Positions 18,184 to 25,930 of a stretch of DNA of 64,000 nucleotides are shown piece after piece. The stretch is from Natrinema halophilum (GTDB lineage: Archaea; Halobacteriota; Halobacteria; Halobacteriales; Natrialbaceae): positions 3,472,001 to 3,536,000 of the forward strand of contig NZ_CP058601.1 of assembly GCF_013402815.2 (NCBI RefSeq), given 5' to 3'. Below the pieces are notes generated by a model. That model did not search any database, was not told the DNA's origin, and saw nothing but the letters and a program-made list of their open reading frames with translations. Within the stretch, counting starts at the first letter, position 1. The number at the start of each line of letters is the position of its first letter. The position numbers and the translations under genes are program-made.

Positions 18184-18266
18184 CGCCCGGTTGAGGCCAT
18201 TTAGACCGCAACCACTATGTGTTATTACATCATTTATAAAATGTGAATAAAATAAATAATTCCGGA
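18184..18266. promoter_or_regulatory. AT-rich island upstream of the small gene at 18243
   Basis: CCACTATGTGTTATTACATC, CATTTATAAAATG and AATAAAATAAATAATT make this about 70 nt far richer in A and T than the surrounding DNA. It contains several TATA-like elements and may mark a horizontally acquired boundary or strong promoter. Confidence 0.45.
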
Positions 18267-18449
18267 TCAGAGTGGAAGAATATGCGAGTGAAAGCCGCGG
18301 CGAAAGCGAAAGCGGAAGAGGCGTGGAGTGAATTCCTGCTTCGATGTGCGGAAGCCGAGCCGGTTGATCAGGAACTTACGGAAGAAGACGTCTATGCGAT
18401 TGTCGAGTCCGAAATCCAAGATCGTGTCGTCGACAGTGCGCTTCGCTAG
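18243..18449 (+). CDS. Small soluble protein, GTG start
   Basis: 68 aa if translated from GTG 18243; an in-frame ATG at 18282 gives 55 aa. Text such as SEWKNMRVKAAAKAKAEEAWSEFLLRCAE resembles short haloarchaeal proteins with W..(L/M)RV...A...K...E.W.EFL.RC, perhaps DNA-binding antitoxin-like, but I cannot name the family. It sits next to an AT-rich island and 320 nt of gene-free DNA, which suggests a mobile or decaying region. Confidence 0.5.
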   Translation: MNKINNSGSEWKNMRVKAAAKAKAEEAWSEFLLRCAEAEPVDQELTEEDVYAIVESEIQDRVVDSALR

Positions 18450-18772
18450 CCCGAAGACGTGTCTGACTACACACTCGTTTGCTTGATTGGTGGGAATCAG
18501 CGCGTCAAATATGGCAATCGGCATTTCCGCAGGAACACTCGAGCCCGCATCCACCACCACCATCAGAGTGCTTCGTGAAGTCCTGGAACAGGGCGAGTTC
18601 CCTCCCGCAGCGATTCCACATAAACCCGACAGAAATATTCGGGGACATCGATTCCGGGTATCAGCCCCTCTCTCGAGTCGTGACCCGAACCGACGTCTCC
18701 TCGAGCGAATCGGCCGGCACCGACTCCGCAGTGAACGCACGCTCTTCGCGTTCGACACCCACGGAACCCGAC
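18450..18772. other. Gene-poor 320-nt stretch, possibly decayed
   Basis: Between the small GTG-start gene and the 61-aa membrane protein. Open frames on both strands are Arg/Pro/Ser-rich or include His runs (CCACCACCACCATC) and lack recognisable domains. It could be a remnant of a mobile element, but no transposase motif or terminal repeat was found. Confidence 0.35.
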
Positions 18773-18958
18773 ATGCTACTGGTCGGTGCGAGTATCGGGA
18801 CGTCGCTCGTCGTCGTTCCGGGGGTCTTGCTGTATCTCCTCGTGATTCGTGGGATCGGATCTCTCGGCGAGACGGGGTTTCTCGGTCTCGGACTGTTCGC
18901 GATGTCGCCGGGATTGCTGATGGGCGCGACGGGGCTATGGATGGCCGCTCGTGGGTGA
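18773..18958 (+). CDS. 61-aa membrane protein
   Basis: Starts MLLVGASIGTSLVVVPGVLLYLL; a second hydrophobic region GFLGLGLFAMSPGLLMGATGLWMA ends the protein. Two membrane segments with a short charged loop. It converges with the propeller lipoprotein, whose stop is 3 nt away. Function unknown. Confidence 0.6.
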   Translation: MLLVGASIGTSLVVVPGVLLYLLVIRGIGSLGETGFLGLGLFAMSPGLLMGATGLWMAARG

Positions 18959-18961
18959 CGG

Positions 18962-19936
18962 TCAGAACCGTCGCTCATACACCGTCCCCGACTCGCCGAC
19001 GACGAGACGGGGTGACCGGGCCGTACCGAGCGCGACTGCGTGCAACTCGTTGCCGGGCCGAAGGCGGACGCGGGGCTCCCAGCCGTCGAAGCTGCGTTCG
19101 TAGATCATGCCCGACGAGGAGACCGCCAGTGCGGTGTCTCGGTTTCGCGCGAGCGCCGTGATCGGCTGCTCGCCGAGGGTCGTACGCGACCAGTTGACGC
19201 CGTTGTAGCCGTAGACGGCACCGTTCCCGCCGGCGACCGTGACGTGGCCGGTGTCGATGGCGGCGACCGCAGCGAAATTGACGCCGGCTCCGTCGATGCC
19301 GATGCGGGTCCAGGTGACCCCGCCGTCGCGGGACTCGAAGACCCCGCCGTCGGTGTCGATGATATAGCCGTACGCGAGCGACGTGAGGTCGACGTCGGTC
19401 ACGCTCGAGCCGCTCCCGGGTTTGCTGACGGCGCCCCACTCGACGTCCGCACCGTCGCGTCGGCCGTTGAGGAGTTCACCGGAGCTGTTGATGACCGTGA
19501 TCCGTTCGTCGCCGGCCAGTCCGGCGGCGGCGATCGTCGTCCATGAGGTCGTCTTCTCTTTCGGTGCCGAAAAGTCAACGACGTGATCGGCGACGACGTC
19601 GTACAGGCCGAGTGCGCCGCTGTCCCCGGCCATCCATATCGCCTGGCCGTTGCTCGTCACCGCCGCGGTCCGGAGTCCGTCGCCCGCGTCCGAGAGGCCG
19701 TTCTCGAGAGCAACAGTCCAGTCGCCATCGGTGCGGGCGAGGACGACGCCATCCTCGCCGACGGCGTAGGCGCCCCGAGCTGTCGGTACGACGTCGTACA
19801 GCGCCGCGTCCGTAGGAACGTCGGCCGCAACCCACTCGCTGTCGGTCCCGCCGCAACCGGCCAGCGCAAGCGAGGCGGCCGCGCCGCCGACCGCTGCGAG
19901 GAAGCGCCGGCGCGTCGGACGGCAATCGGCCGTCAT
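18962..19936 (-). CDS. Tat lipoprotein with beta-propeller (BNR/Ycf48-like) fold
   Basis: 324 aa. TRRRFLAAVGGAAASLALAGC gives a twin-arginine signal and lipobox Cys28. The mature part has repeated blades, e.g. GAYAVGEDGVVL, AIWMAGDSGALGLYD, GGVFESRDGGVTW, ITALARNRDTALAV and LVVGESGTVYERRF. This resembles sialidase-Asp-box or Ycf48-like propellers used as scaffolds. Its ATG overlaps the stop of the upstream membrane-protein gene (19933-21570), so both are coupled and may form a surface complex. It is a paralogue of the propeller at 31354-32739. Confidence 0.85.
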   Translation of the reverse strand: MTADCRPTRRRFLAAVGGAAASLALAGCGGTDSEWVAADVPTDAALYDVVPTARGAYAVGEDGVVLARTDGDWTVALENGLSDAGDGLRTAAVTSNGQAIWMAGDSGALGLYDVVADHVVDFSAPKEKTTSWTTIAAAGLAGDERITVINSSGELLNGRRDGADVEWGAVSKPGSGSSVTDVDLTSLAYGYIIDTDGGVFESRDGGVTWTRIGIDGAGVNFAAVAAIDTGHVTVAGGNGAVYGYNGVNWSRTTLGEQPITALARNRDTALAVSSSGMIYERSFDGWEPRVRLRPGNELHAVALGTARSPRLVVGESGTVYERRF

Positions 19937-21570
19937 CGGCTCTGGCTCGGCTTTCGGTCGGGGTCGTTCGATCGCGTCGGTTCGTCAGTCGATGCCGGCT
20001 GGTTCTTGGCGGCGGATTCGTTCGATTGGGTCGTTCCGTTCGTCACCGATCGATTCTTGGCGGCGGATTCGTTCGATTGGGTCGTTCCGTTCGTCACCGA
20101 TCGATTCTTGGCGGCGGCGTCGTGAGACTCGTGGAACTCGCCCGGCGGGGTGAACGCGCCCGGCGCTGACGTCCGCATGAGGATCGCGGAGATTCGAACG
20201 ACGTAGGCGAACAGCACCGCGAGCGGGCTGAACGCGACCGCGAGTGCGAGGCTCACGAGGACGAGCAACCACCCCTCGAAGGCGACCGGCGGGTAGCCAC
20301 TCGCGTAGATCATGATGACCAGCGAAGAGAGCAAGATCGCGGCGGTGCCGCTGTAGGTGATCAGCCGCGACAGCCGCGCGAGTTCCCGCTGGAGGTAGAT
20401 CGTCGTGAAGTACTGTCGGGTCGCGTCCGCGGTGACGAACAGCTCTCGAAGTTCGGAGAGCAACTCTTCCGCGCGATCCGGCAGGTCTTCGTCGAACCGT
20501 CGGCGGAGCCGTCGCGCCTCGTTTGCGGCACCGGCGTAGTCGTGATCGATCGTCGGGAGGACCACGGCGAATACCGAGTCCGTCTTACCGGTAAGCTGCG
20601 ACGAGAGATCGTTGGTGTGCTCGCGCGTCCGCGCTGCGAAGCGACAGATCGACTCGAGAGCGGAGATCGGCGTATCGTCGGCCTCTTCGTCGCCGATTCG
20701 GCTGCGCTCGCTGCTGTCTGCGTTTCGCTCCCCCTCGCCGCATTCGGTCGCGAGTTCGTCTGCGCGCGTGCCGAGCGTCCCGGCCAATCGGGCGAGGAAG
20801 GGTGCGGGGCCGGTCGGGCTGACGCCGTCGCCCTCGGTCTGGGATTCGACGCGGCTGCGAAACTCCTGGACGCCGTCGATACGATCGGTAAGTCGATCCG
20901 GCGTGCCGAACAGTCGCGAGATGATCAACTGATTGACCGCGACGACGATCGGGATGAACGAGAACAGCCCGGCGATCATCGTGCTGAACATCGTGGTGAC
21001 GAACCGGCTCTCCCGGACGCCGATGACGTCGCTGATGCCGAGAACGAGTGCGAGGCCGAAGATCCCGGCGACGAACCCGACGACGATCGCTCGACGATCG
21101 CCCTCGAGCAGGAGCCATCGCCGGGCTCGGCGGCGTGACGGCGTGTCGGTGAGATAACGTGCGGCGATCCGGACGCCGGTCCAGATGATGCGGGCACCGA
21201 CCGTAAGCGCGGCAACCGTCAGTCGGAGGACGTAGTGGACGAGTGAGATGCCGACCGACGGGTCGTCGCCGTCGTCGCGTTCGCCGTCGCTATTGCGGTT
21301 GGCGCCATCGGGGTCGACGAGGTCCGTTCGGTCGTCACCGTCGGGACGTGCGGAGGGACTCGCGTCGGGTGATCGGGCTACAGTATCGGTCTCGTCGGTT
21401 CGATCGTCGGCGCCGTCGCTCGAGCGGCTGGGGTCGCCGCTCTTTTCAGAGCGCGATTCGTCACGGGACGTCCGACTCGAACGTGTCGACTCCGCGTCGG
21501 TACCGTCCTGCGACGTCGATGACGAGTCGGACTTCTGTTCGGGCTCCGGTCGTGTGGAATCGTCAGTCAT
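19933..21570 (-). CDS. Large haloarchaeal membrane protein with disordered acidic N-terminus
   Basis: 545 aa. Residues 1-105 are Ser/Asp/Arg-rich and probably disordered. Hydrophobic segments follow around 110-130, 160-180, 190-215 and two near 420-470, with a soluble helical domain (residues 230-400) between. The C-terminus carries 17-residue AAKNRSVTNGTT-type repeats. It fits an integral membrane signalling or structural protein, with no catalytic motif seen. It is coupled to the propeller lipoprotein downstream. Confidence 0.82.
   Translation of the reverse strand: MTDDSTRPEPEQKSDSSSTSQDGTDAESTRSSRTSRDESRSEKSGDPSRSSDGADDRTDETDTVARSPDASPSARPDGDDRTDLVDPDGANRNSDGERDDGDDPSVGISLVHYVLRLTVAALTVGARIIWTGVRIAARYLTDTPSRRRARRWLLLEGDRRAIVVGFVAGIFGLALVLGISDVIGVRESRFVTTMFSTMIAGLFSFIPIVVAVNQLIISRLFGTPDRLTDRIDGVQEFRSRVESQTEGDGVSPTGPAPFLARLAGTLGTRADELATECGEGERNADSSERSRIGDEEADDTPISALESICRFAARTREHTNDLSSQLTGKTDSVFAVVLPTIDHDYAGAANEARRLRRRFDEDLPDRAEELLSELRELFVTADATRQYFTTIYLQRELARLSRLITYSGTAAILLSSLVIMIYASGYPPVAFEGWLLVLVSLALAVAFSPLAVLFAYVVRISAILMRTSAPGAFTPPGEFHESHDAAAKNRSVTNGTTQSNESAAKNRSVTNGTTQSNESAAKNQPASTDEPTRSNDPDRKPSQSR
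20003..20117 (-). repeat. 51-bp tandem coding repeat (2.2 copies)
   Basis: Two exact 51-bp units (20003-20053 and 20054-20104) and a partial third encode the C-terminal AAKNRSVTNGTTQSNES repeats of the 545-aa membrane protein. Identity at the DNA level indicates recent duplication. Confidence 0.95.
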
Positions 21571-21597
21571 AGCTGTAACTTGTCATGAGAGATCGAC

Positions 21598-22611
21598 TCA
21601 GAGTCCGTTGGAGACGGCCTCGAGGAGGCGAATCGAGAGCAGTAGTAGTGCAGTTAATACGACGACTCGTCGGATGATGGCACCCCTGGTGGTCCTGATC
21701 CGCGAGCGGTCCGAGGGATGAAAGCCGACGGTCCAGAGGGTCCCGATCGCGCCGACGTTGATGGCGATGACGTTGACTGCGACGACGACGAGCGAGCCGA
21801 GTACTGCCGCGGGCTCGCCCCAGGCGACGCCGACGCCGACGACGCCGATCGGCGGCATGATCGCGGCTGCGATCATGACTCCGATGAGGTCCGTGATACC
21901 GGTCGTCGCCATTCCGAGGCCGCCGGCGATGCCTGAACAGACCGCGACGGTCACGAGTAGCGACGGCGGCAGACCGTGGCTGCCGAGCCCGAGGCTCGCC
22001 TGGAGGTTGACTGCGCCGGTGATGACGCTCGAGCTGCGTGCGAATATCGCGAACGCGAGCGCGCTCGTGGTGGCGACGCTGATCCCGACGAGCTGGTGTT
22101 TGACGCCGCGGACGAACAGTCGGCGCTCGTCGAGGACCGTCGCGGCGCTCGATGCCATCGCCGGCCCGAGTAAGGGAGCGATCACCATCGCACCGACCAG
22201 AACCGCAAGCGAATTCAACAAGACGCCGGTCGTAGCGACGATACCGCTGATCGCCGTCATCGCGGCGAAGATGACGAGCGAGGGCAGCTGTGACTGCGCT
22301 TTCGACCGCAACTCGCTCCGGGAAATCCGCTCGAACGAGAGCCACTCGCGTCGCCCGTCGGGCGGCGAATCGTCCCACCCTTTCCCGACGATCGCCATCG
22401 GTTCTTCGACGACGATCGCCACGTCGCCCTCGACCGATGCGAGATCGTCCTCGAGCGGTTCGACCGCGTGTGCGGGTGCGGGAACCGTGATCGTTCGGCT
22501 CTTGCCGTCGGTGTGATCGGTGAGACTGTACTCGAGATCGTGGTGGTCGATGATCGCAGTAACCTCGTCGGTACTCGACTGCGATGACGTGATCACCGTC
22601 AGCAAACGCAT
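21598..22611 (-). CDS. TIGR00341/DUF389-family membrane protein
   Basis: About 337 aa from the ATG at 22611; the open frame extends to 22665. Residues 1-100 form a soluble alpha/beta domain (MRLLTVITSSQSSTDEVTAII). Six or more membrane segments follow, with LAVLVGAMVIAPLLGPAMA and TGITDLIGVMIAAAIMPPIGVVGVGVA as the duplicated DUF389 signature. Function not established. Lies 27 nt from the 545-aa membrane-protein gene on the same strand. Confidence 0.92.
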   Translation of the reverse strand: MRLLTVITSSQSSTDEVTAIIDHHDLEYSLTDHTDGKSRTITVPAPAHAVEPLEDDLASVEGDVAIVVEEPMAIVGKGWDDSPPDGRREWLSFERISRSELRSKAQSQLPSLVIFAAMTAISGIVATTGVLLNSLAVLVGAMVIAPLLGPAMASSAATVLDERRLFVRGVKHQLVGISVATTSALAFAIFARSSSVITGAVNLQASLGLGSHGLPPSLLVTVAVCSGIAGGLGMATTGITDLIGVMIAAAIMPPIGVVGVGVAWGEPAAVLGSLVVVAVNVIAINVGAIGTLWTVGFHPSDRSRIRTTRGAIIRRVVVLTALLLLSIRLLEAVSNGL

Positions 22612-22661
22612 ATTCGACGTTTCCGTGGAGCGGGCGGATCGACGAGACCTGTCGCGGTCGA

Positions 22662-23087
22662 TCACAGTAGTTCGAGCGCATCGATATCAGGAGCTGGATC
22701 GTCGGGAAAGGTTTGTGCGAACAACGATCGGACGGTCTCCCGGATCGCGTCGAGACGATCTGTGGTGGTATCGTCACACGATCCACCACAGTGGCCGACC
22801 GGACCGTCGGGTCCCACGGCGTAGGTCAGCCGGCCGCTACACTCCGGACACCGAGGTTCGGCGTGGGCTGTCATCCAACCCACGTCGAACCCGTCGCGAG
22901 CCAATCGTTCGCCGAGCGCGAACCAGACGATGAGATCGCGTTCCTGGCGGCCGTTCGCCCGCCGCTTGAGCCGACCGATCGCGAGCGCCGCACAACGGGT
23001 GAGTTCGTCGTTCGGTTCGGCGTGCCGACGGTGACACCGCCGAAAGTATGTCGTCACGGCACGCCTCGAGGACCGCCGTTTTCCCAT
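22662..23087 (-). CDS. DUF-type haloarchaeal protein with zinc knuckles
   Basis: About 141 aa from the ATG at 23087 (the frame is open to 23228). The first half is Arg-rich (RRAVTTYFRRCHRRH) with a helical region LTRCAALAIGRLKRRANGRQERDLIVWFALGERL. The second half has CPECSGRLTY and HCGGSCDD, four Cys for one zinc. Probably nucleic-acid binding (inference). The stop lies just before the DUF389 protein's in-frame extension. Confidence 0.7.
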   Translation of the reverse strand: MGKRRSSRRAVTTYFRRCHRRHAEPNDELTRCAALAIGRLKRRANGRQERDLIVWFALGERLARDGFDVGWMTAHAEPRCPECSGRLTYAVGPDGPVGHCGGSCDDTTTDRLDAIRETVRSLFAQTFPDDPAPDIDALELL

Positions 23088-23289
23088 GGTGAGCGGTGCC
23101 TCGAGGGTCGCATTCGGCGAGAGGTCGTCGGACTGTGGAACCCGCTCTGGACGGCCCCGTTCATCGTAGTGGGCCTCTCGCGAGAGAGAGGCACCGCTGG
23201 TTGGACAGAACGCGTATTTACCAATCATTGTTGGAGGTCGATCGAACCGACAGTATGGTTCGACCGGGCACCCCGGCTAGCAGTGCCAG

Positions 23290-23435
23290 TGGTATAAACT
23301 GACACAATACTGAGAGTGTCTACAATAAAGATACGGACTCATAGGGCGCTCTAGACGTATGTTTCAGATATTTTGTGCGATAATGTTATGAATATATACA
23401 TCTTATGAGTGGGGGGTTCCTACGGCGGATGCGTT
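23290..23435. promoter_or_regulatory. AT-rich promoter region before the 147-aa membrane protein
   Basis: Within the 348-nt gap (23088-23435) the part from 23295 is AT-rich: ACAATAAAGATACGG, CAGATATTTTGTGCGATAATG and GAATATATACATC. The last is a good TATA element about 40 nt before the ATG at 23436. The rest of the gap (23088-23290) shows no gene. Confidence 0.5.
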
Positions 23436-23879
23436 ATGACACGTGGTGATCTCGCAGCCGTCGATTCGACCGATCGCGCGCCGTGGTACTGGTACGTCCT
23501 CATCGGCTATCCCGTTTTGAGTTTGCTCGGGATCGTCGCGCTCGCCCGTCTCACCGGCGGCGGCTCGGTTCTGGCGACGGGATTCGGAAGCATCGCCCTT
23601 CTGATCATCGTCACTGCAGTCGGCGCGGTTACGCTGCCGGCGATCTGGCGCGACGTCGACTTCGTCGTGACCGAAACCGAATCGTGGCGTCCCGATCGGG
23701 AGATATACGTCGGCGCGGCGGTCGCCGCACCGTTGCTCCTCGGCGTCCTCTCGGGGCTGGTGGCCGGATTCGGCATCGCGATCGCGATCGTGGTGGTCGC
23801 GTTCATGCTCTCGACGGTTACGGTCTGTCTCACGTACCTGTACAATCGACACCGTGAGGTCGGTCTGTTGACTCGCTGA
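23436..23879 (+). CDS. Four-helix membrane protein
   Basis: 147 aa from ATG 23436 (GTG/ATG further upstream in frame at 23409). Four hydrophobic segments: WYVLIGYPVLSLLGIVALA, SIALLIIVTAVGAVTLPAI, LLLGVLSGLVAGFGIAIAIVVVAFML, then VTVCLTYLYN. No signature motif recognised. Monocistronic, preceded by an AT-rich promoter and followed by the dispersed repeat copy B. Confidence 0.75.
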   Translation: MTRGDLAAVDSTDRAPWYWYVLIGYPVLSLLGIVALARLTGGGSVLATGFGSIALLIIVTAVGAVTLPAIWRDVDFVVTETESWRPDREIYVGAAVAAPLLLGVLSGLVAGFGIAIAIVVVAFMLSTVTVCLTYLYNRHREVGLLTR

Positions 23880-23928
23880 GAACGATCTGATTGCGGACGC
23901 CGCTTCGCGACGACGGTTGTCGTGGAAT

Positions 23929-24009
23929 CGATGTACCCACCGCTTGCCAAACGGCGGTCAGCGAGCGCTCGCTGGCTGCGAATTCGCGAGTCGGGTTGCA
24001 ATGACTTTC
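23929..24009. repeat. Dispersed palindromic repeat, copy B
   Basis: 81 nt matching 15486-15567. Here the core is a perfect 16-bp palindrome CAGCGAGCGCTCGCTG followed by GCGAATTCGC. Similarity weakens but continues for another 20-25 nt (CGACTACTA against CGTCTACTC). It lies intergenically upstream of the permease gene. The 3' part could overlap the permease transcript leader. Confidence 0.85.
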
Positions 24010-24282
24010 GGCGACTACTATCACGACGAGCGTCGGTGTCGATCCCGAACAGAGCAGAATCGACTCGGCGACTACCGTCCGCTGGTTTGGTTCGAATCCT
24101 CTAGGTTTCGTCCCATTTTATGGGGCACAATCTATTGGTTATTAGTGTTGGTTGGCCCGGACGACGCGCTCCCGGCGCGGATGACCTCCTGGCCTGACAG
24201 CACAGCCGCCATTATCCCCACAGCAGCCCGCTCACGCCGTTCTCCGCGATTCCGGTACGACGACGGTTCCTTCGATCACTCC

Positions 24283-25791
24283 ATGCTCTCAGCGACACAC
24301 CTCATCACCGACGCGTCCAGCCTCGCGCTGGCGGCGGGACGACCGCTTTCCATCCTGCTGCCGCCGGCGATCGATCACGGACCGGTCCTTACGGGGCCGC
24401 TCCCGACCGTTCAACCGACCGATTCGGGAGCTGTCGTTCCGAACGGCGGCGGACTCGGGTTTGCAGCCCGACTCGTCGGTTTGCTCGGCGCGTTCCTGTT
24501 AGGACTTCTCGAGGGCGCGGTCATCGCGTTCCGAATGGCCTGGGACACCTGGTGGGCGCTCGTCCTCGGCTTTACCATCACCGGCGCCGTCCAGGAGTTC
24601 GTCTCCGAAGACCGACTCACCGACTACCTCGGCGACGACGGCTGGCGGGAGATTGGCTACGGCACCTTCTTCGGCGCATCGTCCTCGAGTTGCTCTTTCT
24701 CGGCGGTAGCGACGTCACGAACGTTGTTCACCAAGGGCGCGTCGGCCGCGGCCAGTCTGGGCGCGTTCCAGTTTGCGAGTACGGATCTCGTTCTCGAACT
24801 CGCCCTCGTCGTGACGATCCTGCTGGGATGGCAGTTCGCCGCTGCGGAGATCGTCGGCGGGCTCGTCGCCGTCGCCGTGATCGCGGTCGTCTATCGGCGA
24901 TTCGTCCCTCAACCGTGGATCGACCGCGCACGAGCGCACGCGATAGCGCTCGAAGAAACCGAGTGTGCCACCTGCGGAATGGCCGCGGACCCGACCGACG
25001 ACGACACGCTTTCCCGGGAATTCGACGGCAAGCGGCGGTACTTCTGCTGTGGCGGCTGCCACAGCGCGTACGATCCCGACGATGACCGGGACGCGGTCAC
25101 CGCCGGTCCCGAACTCCTCTCGGGCGACCGCTGGCGGTCGGCGACTACGAACGCGATTCGCGAGTGGGACATGCTCTGGCGCGATATCGCCTTCGGATTC
25201 GTCATCGCGGGGTTGCTCGCCGCGCTCGTTCCCACGACGTGGTGGACGGCCCTCTTCGGCGTCGGCGCCGAAGGGACTCTCGCGCGGTCCGTCTCGAACG
25301 TCGTCATCGGCGCCATCGTTGGCGTCTTGACCTTCCTCTGTTCGGTCGGCAACGTTCCTTTCGCGCTCGTCCTCTGGCAGAACGGCGTCTCCTTCGGTGG
25401 CGTCCTCGCCTTCATCTTCGCGGATCTGCTGATCATCCCGCTGGTTCGGACCTACCGGCGCTATTACGGCATTCGAATGGCCGCGGTGATCTTCGTCGCA
25501 TTCTTCCTCGCGGCCGTCGTGGCCGGCCTCGTCGTGGAACTACTTTTCGGTGGTCTCGGCCTCATCCCGTCCGTCAGGACGGGAGGTGGCACGATCTCCG
25601 GGACGTTCACGACCCTGTTCAACGTCGTCGCCCTTCCGATCCTCGCGATCCAGATCTACGTCGCCCTCGAGCCGGAGCAACGCGTCCGAATCGGCAACCG
25701 GCTCGCGCCGCACGTCGCCGGCGTCATCTACCACGCCCACAAGCTCCTCGAGCGACTCGCCTACGCGCTCGAGGATCGCGGGCTGGAGTGA
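24283..25791 (+). CDS. Permease (DUF318/ArsP-like) with TRASH-like Cys motif
   Basis: About 502 aa from ATG 24283; ATG 24181 is an alternative. Two DUF318-type membrane halves (each with a SSSCSFSAVATSRTLFTKGASAAAS or LCSVGNVPFALVLW motif) flank a soluble insert holding CATCGMAADP and YFCCGGCHSAY, a YHS/TRASH-like four-Cys metal site. The family includes predicted metal or metalloid exporters (ArsP). Substrate inferred: a soft metal. A TATA-like TTTTATGG lies near 24115. Confidence 0.85.
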   Translation: MLSATHLITDASSLALAAGRPLSILLPPAIDHGPVLTGPLPTVQPTDSGAVVPNGGGLGFAARLVGLLGAFLLGLLEGAVIAFRMAWDTWWALVLGFTITGAVQEFVSEDRLTDYLGDDGWREIGYGTFFGASSSSCSFSAVATSRTLFTKGASAAASLGAFQFASTDLVLELALVVTILLGWQFAAAEIVGGLVAVAVIAVVYRRFVPQPWIDRARAHAIALEETECATCGMAADPTDDDTLSREFDGKRRYFCCGGCHSAYDPDDDRDAVTAGPELLSGDRWRSATTNAIREWDMLWRDIAFGFVIAGLLAALVPTTWWTALFGVGAEGTLARSVSNVVIGAIVGVLTFLCSVGNVPFALVLWQNGVSFGGVLAFIFADLLIIPLVRTYRRYYGIRMAAVIFVAFFLAAVVAGLVVELLFGGLGLIPSVRTGGGTISGTFTTLFNVVALPILAIQIYVALEPEQRVRIGNRLAPHVAGVIYHAHKLLERLAYALEDRGLE

Positions 25792-25930
25792 GACCGGCGT
25801 TCCGGCCGTCGACTGACGCGTTCGCTCGAACGCGACAGCCGCAGCGTCGCCGAGGTCTCATCGTCCGAGCGCCCGAGCACTCGAATCAGTCGCTCACTCC
25901 TAACCGATCGATTCCACCGTCTCAGTATAC

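Noticed and set aside
18450-18772. Transposase remnant on the - strand
   Set aside because: The translated text shows no DDE or other transposase motif and no terminal repeats were found.
24080-24105. T-arm-like GGTTCGAATCC suggesting a tRNA
   Set aside because: Flanking stems do not pair and no acceptor or D-arm is present.
23917-24180. Long N-terminal extension of the permease
   Set aside because: It crosses repeat copy B and has no hydrophobic or conserved character; a start at 24181 or 24283 is better.
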